A program made the translations under genes and the position numbers. Shown here piece by piece: positions 22,576 to 34,900 of a stretch of 64,000 nucleotides of DNA (within the stretch, counting starts at the first letter, position 1; the number at the start of each line of letters is the position of its first letter). Under the pieces are notes generated by a model. The model made no database searches, had not been told where the DNA came from, and worked only from the letters and a program-made list of their open reading frames with translations. Source of the DNA: Aquatica leii (lineage: Eukaryota; Arthropoda; Insecta; Coleoptera; Lampyridae); assembly GCA_035610365.1 (NCBI GenBank), contig CM069433.1, forward strand, positions 56,782,487-56,846,486, read 5' to 3'.

Positions 22576-23820
22576 AAGATTTGTTAACTCAATTTGAACT
22601 AAATGTTGTTACACTAAAATACACTGAGTTGTTTATTATTCTGTTTTTTTCTTCAGGTGATTTTAGATGTTTGCAATCAGCATTATCTTTCTTTGTTGAC
22701 TCCAGCTCTAAATAACTCGTTCGATGTTTTTTCTTATCAAATTCTTGGGTTCTGCAACAAAGATATTTTTTTGCATCCTAGCTGGCTCACATTTCTCGTA
22801 TATCTTGTCTTGTATGATAGATTGTAGAAAGGCGTATATATTGTTGTAATTTTTTGTTGTCTCGGCACGCGAGTTTTGGTGTCAATGTGTAGATCGTAGC
22901 GGCAGTTTGAAATAAAGGGGAATACGTTATACCCTGTTGAGCACTTCTACCACATACATATAAGCAATTTATATAGGGCCCAGCGTCTAGGGCAGCCGAT
23001 CAAAATAGTAACAAAAATTAATGGTAACAAATATGTATTCGATCCTGTCAGATTACGGTAAAGTGGGTTAATTGCATGCTGAAAAGTATGAATTTTAATA
23101 ATCTTATAATGATCTTAACATAAAGGAACTTGCAAAAAATACGTGACCTTAACATTTTCGAGCGTGGTCAATTTTTTTTTTATTTTGAAAGAAATAATAC
23201 AAGAAAGTCGAAAAAATATAATTTGCCGATTTCCATTAGCAGAAGTAGCAAAACCGTTAATAAATTGTACCGCGTGCAGCTAGAGTAAGTGGGTTTTCTA
23301 TGGACAATGTACATTCTAAAAATTGTTAAATATCAAAAGATATCACGCGTAGTGTTATTAGTTATTCACTGCTTTCAAAAGTCAAAGAAATAAAAAATTG
23401 CAGCGGAATGTGATAATGCACGGGAAGTTTCTGGGGAGAACTACATGTTTCTGTTACCTCCACGACAACTGTGGCTTCTGGTTTATTGGCAGACGAGTAA
23501 TTGCTAATATTACTTATAATATTTTGTATATTATTTAGAGTAAATTTTAGTCATTTGCAGTTTCATTAGCTGTCAATAAATTTGAAGCTGTTGGTCTATT
23601 AAAGAGTGACATGACATTGAAGTGTTTAAGGATCCTTACTTGCAAGAAATTTCAAAATGATATTATACTGAATTTACTTTAAAAAAAAAGCACTGCTTAT
23701 ACGTTCCTGTGTAATATGCTAGCAGAGTGTGTGGTCAAAAATAATGAGTGTTTGCTTTTTGAACATGTTAACAAGAATATCAAAAATTACTAGCGGAACA
23801 GTCCAAATTATTATCTGATT
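22576..23820. other. Intergenic, nothing recognised
   Basis: No coding signal that I can assign. Confidence 0.35.
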
Positions 23821-24060
23821 TTATAAGCATTTCGTCATTTTCTGATCGTCATCTAAAAAAACCGATGAAAACTTTTGGCTACAAGATAATTTTCTGTTAT
23901 TGTGACACTTTTTAAATTTAAAACCGATTTGGTGTAGATGATGTCGTAGTGTTTCTCGACTCCCAGAATAACCAGTTTTCTCCTGCATCTTGTTAACCAA
24001 CATTTTCAACGTAGTGACTTTGCTATTTATTGTGTAGATTTCATAAACAGTTCATTTTAA
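23821..24060 (-). pseudogene. IS630/Tc1-superfamily transposase, HTH fragment
   Basis: The minus strand reads LKMLVNKMQEKTGYSGSRET then LRHHLHQIGFKFKKCHNNRK. This is the second helix-turn-helix and linker seen in the DDE_3 transposase family that also includes the 38.96-40.40 kb gene (there, LNRTLHEIGFKFKK). Catalytic regions are absent, so this is a short fossil of a related but distinct copy. Confidence 0.6.
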
Positions 24061-25704
24061 TATGCCAGAATCCATACTGTCAAAAAATATTTTTGTAGAA
24101 CTACCACTTTTAAGATGCACTTTCAGATGTTGTCGTTTCCGCCTTAATAATAACAATAATTATTTACAAATTATGTTTATACATTCAAAATTACCTAATT
24201 TTTTTAATAAAAGAAGTCGATTCTTCTGTCGCAGCAGCAGCTAACTCAGTTGCTTTCTCTAGTAGTAAATAATTAAATCTACAGCAAAATAACTATATTG
24301 TCTTTACATAATTATTAATTAACGCAATTGCATTAAATGATTAAAAACCATAACTAATTTTAAGGTTATATGCAATATTGTGGACTTGTTTATTCTTTTG
24401 TAATACGTACCAATTCCACAAATAAGATAAACATTCTTGAAAAAAACCGTTGTAAAGTACCCAAGGAAATAATGAAAAATAGAGATTTGTAAAATCACAA
24501 TTAACAAGTCGATATAAACTTATGTCAAGGATTGTATCAGCTTGAATTTCTTAATTGTGATTGGTCGGATTTTTTACCGGTTCAAAACTTGGATTTTAAT
24601 TGACATATTTTCCGGGGCTTTTGTTTACTTTATCGCACTGTACATATAACGGTTTATTGTAAACAGGAAAAAATCAAGACACTAATTTCTCCAATTTCAA
24701 CTGTACAACATTATTGCTCCAAATAGCTGGCACTTCCCAACACACCGGTTGGTACGTACTTAAATTATAATTTGAATAAAGTTTTTATTCGTATTATTTT
24801 TAGATAACAATAAATTATTACACAGCAGAAAAAGATAATCCAGTGAATAAATTTAAGATTAATCAAAAATTAAGATAAACTTTTATGAGTGCAAGGTATA
24901 TCCTTTTTTTAAATTCAAATTTAAAAAAAAATCACATTAAACTGTAAATTTAATTAGAAACAATTTTCTGAAACTTGCAATAATTTATGGTGTATCACAA
25001 GTTGCCTAAGCTATAGGATGAACTCATTGAATAATTATTCTATATTTTCTAATACAAAATGTGTATTTGTTTTGCTTTTATGTGTAAGAATATGATTTTG
25101 TGTAAATAAATTGTATTTTAATTTAAAATAGTTCATTTTATTTATGAAAATAAAAATATAAATAATTGTAACTATGAGATGCCGCTAGTATCAATTTTTC
25201 TAGAAATCTGTATTATGGATATCAGGTTACATCAATAAACCATTGGAAAATTGTAGACGTCAGTAATAATAATAAGTTATAACTGTTTTTAACATGCTAT
25301 AAGGAATTATCTTTGAGATCTCGTAAAAAGCCAATTTTGTTTTGATGTTTCGAAGTTTGTTGGTGGATAAACTTTTAAAGGATGCAAATTTTTGAAAACG
25401 TTTAGGGCTTATTGCGATAATAATTACGAGCAACAAAATGAGAAAACCATCCAAATTAGAAGATGTGCACGCCACAGCGCTCAAGCAAAATCTGTAAGGT
25501 CCACTCTCATTTGCTGGCAATGTGACGTGCTTCTTTGCTTGAAGTGTTTCGTTCTTTTCTATAATGCTTTATAAATTTTCTTTATAACATTGTTACTTTA
25601 CAATAAACATTATTTTTTACCACTGCTAAACCATACAATTTTAATTCCCAAAGTATCAGTGGTCAGTACTCTAACCACGACATTAAAAAGTTCTGATTAT
25701 TAAA
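24061..25704. other. Intergenic, nothing recognised
   Basis: AT-rich, with no recognisable coding region; short open frames near 24.1, 24.4 and 25.3-25.6 kb are without motifs. Confidence 0.35.
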
Positions 25705-25836
25705 TAGTATATTGTATAATGAGTAAAGAATGGTTGTCATTGCCAACGAGTATGAAAATTCGCAACCGAGCCGAAGGCGAGGTTGGCAATTCGTACGAGT
25801 TGGCAATACACATTCCTTACGAATTATACACTATAC
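25705..25836. repeat. Long imperfect palindrome C (end of the dispersed repeat)
   Basis: GTATAATGAGTAAAGAATG pairs with CATTCCTTACGAATTATAC. Inside, ATTGCCAACGAGTATGAAAA pairs with the reverse of TTCGTACGAGTTGGCAAT. The apex CGAGCCGAAGGCGAGG contains GCC-GAA-GGC, a very stable mini-hairpin. Total ~130 bp with few mismatches. Copy 2 of the repeat (51935 onward) keeps the left half and apex but has lost the right half. Confidence 0.9.
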
Positions 25837-27455
25837 TTTTTCTACGACTCTATATTTAATTAGTAATCAAAATTAAACAGAGTTTTACGAAAAAAATAAC
25901 GCAGAAAATAAATAAACTAATTTAAAAATTTGTATTGGTAATACCTAAAATGACAATTAAAAAATTATGTCAAACTTGTATTTATTTTATGTCAACTTGA
26001 CAGCGTTTATACTATTAGTTATCTGTTATTATTATTATTTAATTCTTGCTTTTTGTTCATCTCTAGTTAAACAAATGGTGAGTACAACTTACTTGTTTTA
26101 AATACATGTAATTTTAGTTAGCTTCAAATCATTTAGTATTTGAATTTTTTTTAATACATTAATTTCAAGCATAACCTAATATGAATAAACTGCATAGGTT
26201 TAATAAGTACTAATAATTCAATGACAAGTTCCGACAAATGTTGATATGTGATAGTTTTTCCTAGAAGCTTCAACCGAATAACATGTGGATGTGACTTTCA
26301 AAGTAAATAAGGTGAATTTGTAAATGTTTAAAGATAATTTGTAATTAATAGGTGTTATTCTTAGGAATGAAGGTTTACGAACTAAGAAGGTAATAAAAAC
26401 ATTCCAGTTAAAAAATTGAAAAAAATTATTTTTAGAAAACGCAAAATAGTTAATTATCCTAATGGATGCAATAATCTTTACTGCAAAATTAGTTTAAATA
26501 TGAGAAATTAATTGTTAACAAAACACATTATAGGTAAAAGGAAACAAATGGTTTAGTGCTTTTGCTTATAATTACATCTAAATATCAAATTTTTTCAATG
26601 TATAAACCAGTGATCTGCACTAGTCTTGTAACAATTTATTGTATTTATGTTTATCTTGTGTTATTTATTATAACGTAATTCCAAAGTATTTGTGATTACA
26701 TTTTTAACAAGGTAGCTATAATAATAAATAGATAATTTTTATAAGATTAAAATATAAAATGTGGTAAATGTATACATAAATACTTATGAAAACTACATTA
26801 ATATACGGATAAATAATAACAAACAGATATTAGGCATGTGCGAAAGAAACATTTTGGTATCTTGCAACTATCGATGAACGCCAAAAGATAATTGGTTAGT
26901 TCTGAACTGTCATGCAGTTCAAAAAACTGATACATTTTCTAATAAATACAAACTTCTTTAAGTTAATTTGAGCATATTATTATAAAATGAGTAGTTTTAT
27001 TTTAAGCATTGGATTACTTAATCTGTTTATAACACTGCAAAAGCAAAAGTCCGATAAAGAAAATAAGCAGCTAGGTTGCAAAAAAGTATTTACTTATTCT
27101 AATTACCTTGAACTTCTAAAATATATTCATTACAAGAAAGTCACCACTAAATGTTAACGTTTACGAATATAACCTAAAATATGTAATTTATAAATCACTT
27201 TTTTTACGCTATAGGTAAAAGTAATGCAATACTCATTGATTTCGCTTTCCAATTTTATAATTTGTGATGCATGGAATATTTGTTAAAGTATTCTAAATTA
27301 TGTTCTTATAATTCATTATCCTGTATGTTAATGGGTTTGACCTGTACGGGAATGACTTTGACCTGTACGGAAATGAAATTAAACAATCACAATGCACAAC
27401 GTTGCCTAATCGCAATAAAACATACAATGTATCGTAGTATCTGTTAGTCGTAGAA
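25705..27455 (+). repeat. 1.75-kb dispersed repeat, copy 1 (non-autonomous, hairpin-ended)
   Basis: Aligns along its length with 51935-53721 in the same orientation. It starts TAGTATATTGTATAAT with palindrome C and ends GTTAGTCGTAGAA. TTTTTCTACGACT just inside the palindrome (25838-25850) is the inverse of the right-end AGTCGTAGAA, giving a ~10-bp inverted pair. Near the right end (27335-27375) it has two units of TTTGACCTGTACGGAAATGA; copy 2 has three. No open frame exceeds 60 codons. A GTGAGT donor follows an ATG at 26076. Copy 1 lacks a ~75-bp segment (present in copy 2 at ~52350-52425) that looks like the matching exon. Confidence 0.8.
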
Positions 27456-27790
27456 AAAATTTTTTTTCCACATTTTTTTTGGTGTCTATAAGGCCTATAG
27501 AATAAATTAAAACCAAAAATGCATCAAAAATTAATGGTTTTATAACGCGTTTTGACATTATTGTCCTGTTCAAATATGTAACCGATGATAAAAGAATCGG
27601 AAATCGGGTTAATTATCTAAACATTTATTTTACTGTAGACAATATTTATCTACCCTTGGCTAGTACGTCACGAGTACTGATATAACTGCAACACATAAAA
27701 CCAAAAACAACAATCGCAACGTAAAAAAATAAACAATCACGGAATATCTTTGAAATGAGACCGAATCAATTAAGGTATGGAAAGTCATTA
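27456..27790. other. Spacer between repeat copy 1 and PLE-C
   Basis: No coding signal recognised. Confidence 0.3.
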
Positions 27791-28335
27791 TTTTTGTCAA
27801 TGATTGTACTTATTTAGGAATTGCAGCTTCTACGTTGGCAAACATTAATGACAGGGCAGAAAAAAAGTTTGTTAAATTACCGAATTATCCTGTATACATT
27901 AAAGGGATTCAAAAATTCTTTTTCAAAATTTGACTACACAGTTTTCACAACTACCAATAACAATTTGCATAACATGTTAGGCAATCCGAAAAATGCTTTA
28001 GATTTGTACGATAATTTAGGAATATATAAAATTAATTGTAAAGATTGCAATCGAATATATATAGGGCAAACCAAAAAGTCTCTTAACACCAGGTTTAAAT
28101 AGCATTTAACTGTTAAATATAAAAAGATATATAAATCTAGTGTTGCCTTGCATATGTTTGAAAATAACCATAACGTTGACGGTGTTATGTTAGTAACAAA
28201 AGTAGAAAATAGGTACGAACTCGATTTGTATGAGAGTTTCCGAATCTATAAAAACAAAGACATAATCACGAATAATGATGACCACGGACCGCTTTTCAGA
28301 ATTTTTCGACCTTATAATACTAGGAATGCGTAACG
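27790..28335 (+). pseudogene. Penelope-like GIY-YIG endonuclease fragment (PLE-C)
   Basis: NDRAEKKFVKLPNYPVYIKG, then after a frameshift (~27910) FSKFDYTVFTTTNNNLHNML, form the linker typical of the segment before the PLE nuclease. LGIYKINCKDCNRIYIGQTK (28017-28076) is the GIY-YIG signature with its CxxC-like Cys pair, followed by SLNTRFK holding the catalytic Arg. A TAG at 28100 interrupts TRFK*HL. The frame then continues SSVALHMFENNHN (His-containing block) to YNTRNA and a stop at 28333. No RT is present. It belongs to a different PLE lineage from B and D (CKDC rather than CQ/CLSC). Confidence 0.75.
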
Positions 28336-29685
28336 TAGTAGTATTAACCTTAGGTTTAGTATCTTATCGTGAGTTAATGAGAAATAGAATTAGCATGTAG
28401 TAGTTTAAAACATAAAATATATTTTTGTTGTGTTTTTTATACTAAAACCAATGCTTAACTCAAAAATTTTTAAAAAACAAGATTTTGTTTCACGTTGTTA
28501 TCTAAAGACACGTGCGTTGTCTAAAATACGTAAATTCAAACTTGAAAGTATGTTAATTTTAGTTACGTAATCGTCGAAAAAACATAGTAATGCTTCAATG
28601 TACTTTAATTAAACATAAAAAAAACAAATTATAAAAAGAAGACAAATAAATCAATATATTTATATATACATATACACATTTAATTATTTTTAATTGTTTT
28701 TGATGAATACAGATATAAATCTACATATTCATTAATTCCCCACTTCAACCAACGGTTTTTATTAATTCATTGATTTAATAACTGTTTTACTACTTGATTG
28801 AAACATATAATTAATACTTTTCAGTAAGTTTAATTAATCTAACTGACAAATTATTCGTGATAATTAATAATAGCTTCGTACCCTATACAAGTATCCCGTC
28901 CGGCAACGAAGACTTCTATATAATATAAAATGTTTACAACCTTACCGTGAATAATTGTTTAGTAACTGCTAACTATCATTATTCATTTTTAATTGTTTTG
29001 TCCAGGTGTTATTTTTTGAACACAAATTTAAAAAAAAGTAGGACAACATAACGGTGAACATTTTAAAGTTATTTAGTTCTTAGCTAAAACAATATTTTCT
29101 ATTTAAACAGTATAAAACCTAAGTATAGTTGCTTTGTATCAATAATTTTTAGCTATTATTACAATTTGTAATAACAAAATGGTAAAAAAAAATTCTAAAA
29201 AAATTTTAAAAAAAAATGCATACAATTTTTACACGTATGTATTATCTACGCTTATTTGAAAATGTTAGTTACTCTAGTTCGAAAAATAAACGGACTGTAG
29301 ATTCACATATTTAAATTTATTTTTATTAAACATGCGTTGAACATGAGAGTAACAAATTTAATGATAAACTTAAAACTATTACAAATTAAAAAAAAACAAA
29401 CTTACTCGTTACTAAATTTATAGAAAAATAATGAATTTTTGTTCTAACCAATGATAACAAAAGTCACGGATTATATACACAATGACGCTAATTCCAGGAA
29501 TTTCAATTGTTTTTTACAGTTTATTTATTATGCTTAATACCAAATTCATAGAACTGTCAATCTACATTACTTCAATACATTATCTTTGCTTCAACATGCC
29601 GCTTATTTTTTATTTTAACGTACAATATGTATAAAAAAAATATACTTAGTATATACAAGTATTTTATATTAAACACTACTATAAT
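28336..29685. other. Intergenic, nothing recognised
   Basis: Very AT-rich; no coding signal. The 3' LTR of the BEL/Pao element should lie here if it survives, but I could not pair it with sequence at ~33.3 kb. Confidence 0.35.
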
Positions 29686-29689
29686 TATT

Positions 29690-30900
29690 GTTTGATTTGC
29701 AAAACACGTACACTTTTAACCGATTTTTTGTCAACACCATCACTGGTTTTGACGGTCACAACCCGATTAACATTATCACTGTCTGGATGGACTCCTGTGA
29801 TTCGGTCAAGTCTCCACTTAAGAGGAGATAAATTACCATAGGTACAGGTTTAGTTGAAGTTGAATTGGTTTCTTTCCATTTTATCTTGACTTGCAATTCA
29901 GCAACGTATTCTTTTGACCATCGTTTCCAGAACGGTTGTGTAATTTTTTGTAGTCTTTCAAATCTGGGAAGTTTGGTGTCGTTGATGTTGTACACACTTG
30001 GTTCTAGTAGCGCCGTTAAACTTCGTCCAATTAAGAAATGTTTAAAGGTTAAAGGTAACAAGTCATGAAGATCATTAGATAAGAGACATAAGGGTCCGGA
30101 ATTAAGGCATGCTTTAATTTCTGAGCACATCGTATTAAATTCCTCATAGGCGAAGAAAGCATCGCCGACTACTCTTTTAAAATGATACTTAAAACTCTTA
30201 ACAACTGCAACCGAAATACCTCTCATATGAGGCGATTTACTAGAAATAAAATGCCACAAAATACTTTCCTCCTGCAGTTGAGTTCGAAATTCGTCAGCAA
30301 AATATGTAATAAATGTTTGTAGTTAAGTTAAGTCGTTAAGTTCTATATAAACTACTTTAGTGAGTTTAAAATTTCTAGTATCTTGATCGCGCAATTTAAA
30401 GGGACCAGAGTAATCTACGCCGCTATTTAAAATTGGCTTTGCAGGCGTTACAGGTTGGTGTAGCAACTCGGCCATTAAATAATTTAAATCACCGAGTTTC
30501 ATACGAAAACAAGTGACGCAGACGTGTGCTACCTTTCTTGTTACATTTCTACCTGAAATCTAATAGCGTTCTCGTAGAGATGCAAGTAATAATTGCGGTC
30601 TTGCATGTAGCAAATGCTCAGATTGTACTAATAAAATTGACAATGGATGATTGCTTAGTAAAATAACAAAAAGTTAAAAAAATATATGAGGATTTATTCG
30701 TCCTTCCGCCTACTCGTAGAATCTCTTTTTCATAAATAAACGGGTCATTTAAGAATGATTGGGATTGTATGATTTTTAAAATGAGGTTAAAAGCGTCATT
30801 GTTCAAACGCATGGCACCCTGTTTACTTTTGTTAAGAACATTATTATTAAATCGAAATAAATATGCAACAACACGTTGCAGATTTGTAAATATAATATTA
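29690..30900 (-). pseudogene. BEL/Pao integrase remnant with DUF5641 tail
   Basis: FIYEKEILRVGGRTNKSSY (~30690-30750) precedes the H2C2 zinc-binding part. RKVAHVCVTC, LHQPVTPAKPILNSGVDYSG then PFKLRDQD (~30370-30540) form the integrase core, with the first Asp in GVDYSG. The open frame 30259-29756 continues HMRGISVAVVKSFKYHFKRV, NDLHDLLPLTFKHFLIGRSL and WSKEYVAELQVKIKWK, the DUF5641 C-terminal domain. The tail NRVVTVKTSDGVDKKSV follows in a shifted frame. Multiple stops separate the segments. Confidence 0.85.
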
Positions 30901-31339
30901 CTTCAATTAAATCAAATTTTGATTTTATGACAGTATTGTTAATTTAGGTTTTCGAATTTATTTTGTATCTTCTTATAAAGGACTGATGTCACTTATTCTT
31001 TTTAATGACCAATTGTGCCTCGCTAAGTGCAAGGGCCGTATCAGCAAAGAGTTAAATAAATTAAAGTATTTGGGTAAATACCTCTCAAAATTAATCAGCA
31101 GGATTTTCATTTGTTTTTATATAGTACCAATCTGATTTACTAAACAAACTTTGAATTTCAGCAATGCGGTTGGCCACAAAAGTTTTCTATGTTTTTCAAG
31201 ACAACAATATGGTTGCATCGCTAAATAAATGTATATTGTTTATATTTATATTAAGTACGTCTTTAACTTTTTTTGCCAATCTGGCTAATAGTAACGCGGC
31301 GAAGGGATTTAGATCGACTTAATTGGAGCAAATTACGAA

Positions 31340-31860
31340 TTCGTTCGTAATGTTTTCAATTTGGATGTATCTATGTATATACATCCGCCATAAGCGATTT
31401 AAGATGCATCACCAAACCAATCGATAGAATGACAATCATTACACTTGATGTGTCGGGGCAAAATTAAATTGTTTAACGTAGATATAGTGTTATAGAATAG
31501 TTTCCATTTATTGGCTATAGAGAGCCTGAAAGGTCATCGTCCCAAGAATTGTCGTTATTTTTGCAAGATTAACTTAGCGATTATTATTACAGGTCCCACA
31601 AGACCTAACGGATCGTATATTTGCGTCGTTACTGAAGAATTTGGATGCCATAATAAACCTAATGCGTGCCTTTCACTGTTGTTTTCTATATTGATAATAA
31701 AGTTGGGATTCGAGTTTGTGATTTCGAAAAGTAAGTTACTGTTATTTGATGACCATCAGGTTATAAGAGTCGTTTTTTTTTTTTTACTTACAATTGGAAA
31801 TTGATCTTTATGCAGATGAGCAAATTCTTGGAATCATCTTATTAATTTAGTTGTGTGATT
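31340..31860 (-). pseudogene. BEL/Pao RT end and RNase H remnant
   Basis: HKDQFPIVSK (~31795-31835) is a trace of the late RT. GLLWHPNSS and IYDPLGLVGPVIIIAKLILQ (~31565-31650) form the conserved thumb/connection. LPRHIKCNDC then SIDWFGDAS and IAYGGCIY (~31375-31470) mark the RNase H start, with the catalytic Asp in GDAS. The YxDD palm is absent. Confidence 0.75.
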
Positions 31861-31884
31861 TAATTTTGAATATTGAAAGTGATT

Positions 31885-32370
31885 GGTTAATATAGTCTTG
31901 TTGCGATCTGTCTTGATACAATCCAGTCAAATAATGTTTTTTGTAATATTAGTTTAAATTTTTCTAAACTAATTTGTTCAATCTGCAATAATTGCCAAAA
32001 TATGCCAGCTCTCATTAACGAGTCTAATTTGCTAGACATCATAAACTCATGATCTGCCAAAATAATGTTTTTTGGAATATTTAACAATGATTTATCAAAA
32101 GAACTTAAAGGTAAATGATCTGTAATTTTAGAAATTACTAAGCAATCAATATTTATAGAAAACATATTAACATTAGATTTTAAATTCATAATCATGCTAT
32201 ATTTAACTTTACTTAAACTACAATTTAAACCGAAAACAAAAAAATCTAGTTATCTTTGTTTTAACTTAATTTTATCGGCTAATTCCCTAATGATAAAATT
32301 ACTTTGCGACCCACTATCTAACAATACTCTACATTGATAATCATTTCCAAGATTATCCTGAATAGTTATC
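31885..32370 (-). pseudogene. BEL/Pao aspartic protease (DUF1758) remnant
   Basis: CRVLLDSGSQSNFIIRELAD (~32255-32335) contains the D-S-G catalytic triad of a retropepsin. After a break, the frame at 32195-31887 gives NIPKNIILADHEFMMSSKLD, RAGIFWQLLQ and LILQKTLFDWIVSRQ, which is the DUF1758 C-terminal half (usual LADP.F..P..IDLLLGAD...LQ.T.LGW..SG). It is close to the gag remnant as expected for a gag-pol fusion. Confidence 0.75.
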
Positions 32371-32399
32371 ACTGCATTTAGAAATAGCGTTTGACTTCA

Positions 32400-33240
32400 T
32401 ACATTATTTATGCGTGCGTTTATAATTGAATTAGTAAGTTTATTAATAATTTGCTTTAGTGGCGGTAAAGATAATGATCTGATGATGATGAACTGATTAG
32501 TTAGTAAAATAATATGATTTAAGTTTTGCTTTATTATTTATATATTTAAAATTATCTTTACTTGCACTTAAGATTTCTAACACACGACATCTTTCTTCTA
32601 AAAATTAGCTAAATCATCAATTTTAGAAAAGTGTTTTTTTGCGTCGCGGGTGTTTCCCACTCTCTGCGAGTTACGTAATTTAATTTATTTATTAGCAAGT
32701 AAGTTATTAAAAAGTCTTAATGTATGACAGGTTTTTCTAACATTTCTAACGCGCGTATATGTTTATTTAAACCATTGTGTAGTTGTCGCAACTGCGTATG
32801 CGATTCCTTAACTATTCTTGGTAAATTAAATAAACCTTTGACATGATTGTTAACAAGAAGTTGTTTATTTTTAAAACTTATTTTGCAACATATCCCATGC
32901 AGTTTTATAATTTGCGGTCGACGCCTCTAACAATCTTAATAAGTCGGATGTCTCGCTTTTAAGTGATAGGCGCAAGTAATAAAATTTTTGGATTTTAGTT
33001 ATGCTGCTATCATTGTGAATAATTGAAAGAAAAGTATATCTAAAATGTAACTATTGATAGATAGAAACGTCAAATGTAGGAAGCGGTATAGATGGCAGTT
33101 TAACATTACTTGATTTAGCACTAGCGTTGGAACTTTATCAACTCTATTAAAAATACTTTTCTTCTTTGTTTGGAGGAATAATTAACATCCAGATTTTTGA
33201 AGAATTCCATTTAATAAATTAGTTAATGAATAAAGATGAA
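32400..33240 (-). pseudogene. BEL/Pao gag (DUF1759) remnant
   Basis: Reading leftward: LPSIPLPTFD and LHFRYTFLSIIHND (~33000-33110), KIQKFYYLRLSLKSE and NYKTAWDMLQNKF (~32880-32990), then LPRIVKESHTQLRQL and HIRALEMLEKPVIH (~32720-32830), TRREWE (~32660) and an EERC-like segment at ~32600. This is the DUF1759 capsid-type region of insect BEL/Pao gag, broken by frameshifts and stops. Confidence 0.7.
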
Positions 33241-33300
33241 TAACGTTTTGCACTACTAGTGCTTTTTCAAATTCTGTAAATACAATTTATATTATTACTA

Positions 33301-33755
33301 AGTTAACAATAATTATTTAAGCTAATATATGAAAGTTTAAAAATTACATTTTGTTATTTTTTAAAAATAACGAATTGATGAATGCTAACCTGGATTTTAA
33401 TTAAAACTGTAAATATATTAATTGACTTACCTTAAATTTTTTTTATCTTTTTTGGTTAATTATTAATAATTAAAATTATAGGACGGAATTTTCACCTCCG
33501 TCCATTAAATTAACATTTTTATTTTATATTTTATTAAAATTTTATTTATTAATATGAATGATAAATGTACATATTGAAATCTTTTAAGGAACTGTCATAC
33601 ATGTGAACGTGTAAGTATGTTGAAAATTGATAACATTTTAAAATAAATATTGATATTATAATGGAAGAAAATACTGGTTAATTTTAATTTTACATGTAAA
33701 TTTTTATTTTTTTTATTTCAAACATTTCTAAAAAAAAGTCTATTGTTTAAATTTA
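33301..33755. other. Spacer between BEL/Pao and PLE-D
   Basis: AT-rich. It holds a small hairpin, GGACGGA...TCCGTCC, at 33481-33506. The 5' LTR of the BEL element would be expected here but is not recognised. Confidence 0.35.
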
Positions 33756-33759
33756 ATTC

Positions 33760-34900
33760 TTTATGTAAAATTCTTGGATTATTGAAATTAAAAATACGGT
33801 TTTTGTAAAAAGAATGTTCTACTAAAGCTGTTCTGTAATTGGTTTGAGTTATGTTAAATTTTTTTACGGAATTTATGTTGTTGCCTACGTTTTTAGTAAT
33901 TGTTTAGTTTGTCCAATGTACACATTAGAACAAGATAAACATGGTATACTGTAAATAGCATTAGATTGACCAATTAATGGAATCGGATCATTTAATTTTG
34001 TAGAAATTGTATTTTTAACGTGTTAGTGTTTTTAAATGAGATTATGAAATTGTAATTAGTGAGAAGTTTTTTTAATTTTTCTGATAATTTTTTGATATAT
34101 GGTGAACAAATATAAATTTTTGAGTTAACTAGATTATTATTAAATTCATATCCTAAACAGTTAGGTTAAGTTAATTATTGTATCTAAGCAACGTTCTTTA
34201 AAATATTTAATTTTTTTAAAACTTGAATTTATTTCTGTATTTATGAAGTTAATTGGGTAGTTGTTATTAATAAGTATGTTTTTAACTATATTAATATTAT
34301 TATGATAACATTGTTTTGAAGATAATTTTATAGCACGATCTACTTGACTATGTATTACTGACTTTTTATAATAATTAGATGTGCTTGAATTATAATTTAT
34401 GTATCTATCTGTTTTAATTTCTTTTTTATACCAATTTGTATCAATTGTTCCGTTAGTTTTATGAATTATAGTTAAATCTAGGTAATTTCTTTTTTTGATT
34501 TTTTTTTATTTCATCTGCTATAGTTGATAAAATTGGTTCACCCATAGCTAAACCTTGAATTTGTTGATAAATTAAATTTTTGTAAATAAAAATGGTTGAG
34601 TTTAATATTAAGTTAATGGCTATAATAAATTCATTTTTTGGTATTGATGTGTGTTTTTCTGTTTTTTCCAATTGTGGTCAATGGAATTTATTACAAAGTA
34701 TGAGGTATTAGTATACATAGACGCTATGTCAAAAGAACAAATAATGTGTTGCTTTAAAATTTTTAAATTGCTAATATTATTTTTAAATATCCAAGAATTT
34801 TTTTATGTTAAATTTATTTTGGGTAGTTATATTTCAAATGATTTAACTAAGATTGGTAAACCCTTTATGTTAGGAGTGGCTATAAAAACTACTTGATGAG
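33760..34900 (-). pseudogene. Penelope-like RT and endonuclease (PLE-D), decayed
   Basis: From high to low coordinate: FIATPNIKGLPILV, KNSWIFKNNISNLKILKQHI, CSFDIASMYTNTSYFVINSI (RT palm A with catalytic Asp), an open stretch 34671-34459 with FIYKNLIYQQIQGLAMGEPI (the AMGSPLSP block), DTNWYKKEIKTDRYINYNSS, DRAIKLSS, NNYPINFINTEIN, and finally NAIYSIPCLSCSNVYIGQTK near 33900-33960, the GIY-YIG signature. The RT YxDD region is not visible (deleted between ~34500 and 34480). It belongs to the same subfamily as PLE-B, with shared NNYPI[NE]F. Many frameshifts. A half hammerhead-like motif lies just upstream (34905-34950). Confidence 0.8.

Larger units (their letters stand above)
29690..33300 (-). 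mobile_element. BEL/Pao LTR retrotransposon, gutted
   Basis: Gag, protease, RNase H and integrase pieces appear in the right order on the minus strand, from ~33.24 kb down to 29.69 kb. About 3.6 kb remains of an element normally 5.5-7 kb or longer in its coding part. The loss is mainly the reverse transcriptase palm, where sequence passes from protease (31.89 kb) to the RT/RNase H junction (~31.7 kb) within ~200 bp. No convincing LTR pair was found by eye. Confidence 0.8.

Noticed and set aside
27560-27605. CCGATGATAAAAGAATCGGAAATCGG considered as a further hammerhead-like core before PLE-C
   Set aside because: Lacks CUGA and the GAAAC-GTC block, and its pairing does not follow hammerhead geometry.
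29865-30068. Plus-strand open frame of 67 codons
   Set aside because: Shadow of the BEL/Pao integrase on the other strand.
31511-31804. Plus-strand open frame of 97 codons
   Set aside because: Shadow of the BEL/Pao RT/RNase H junction (IYDPLGLVG on the minus strand).
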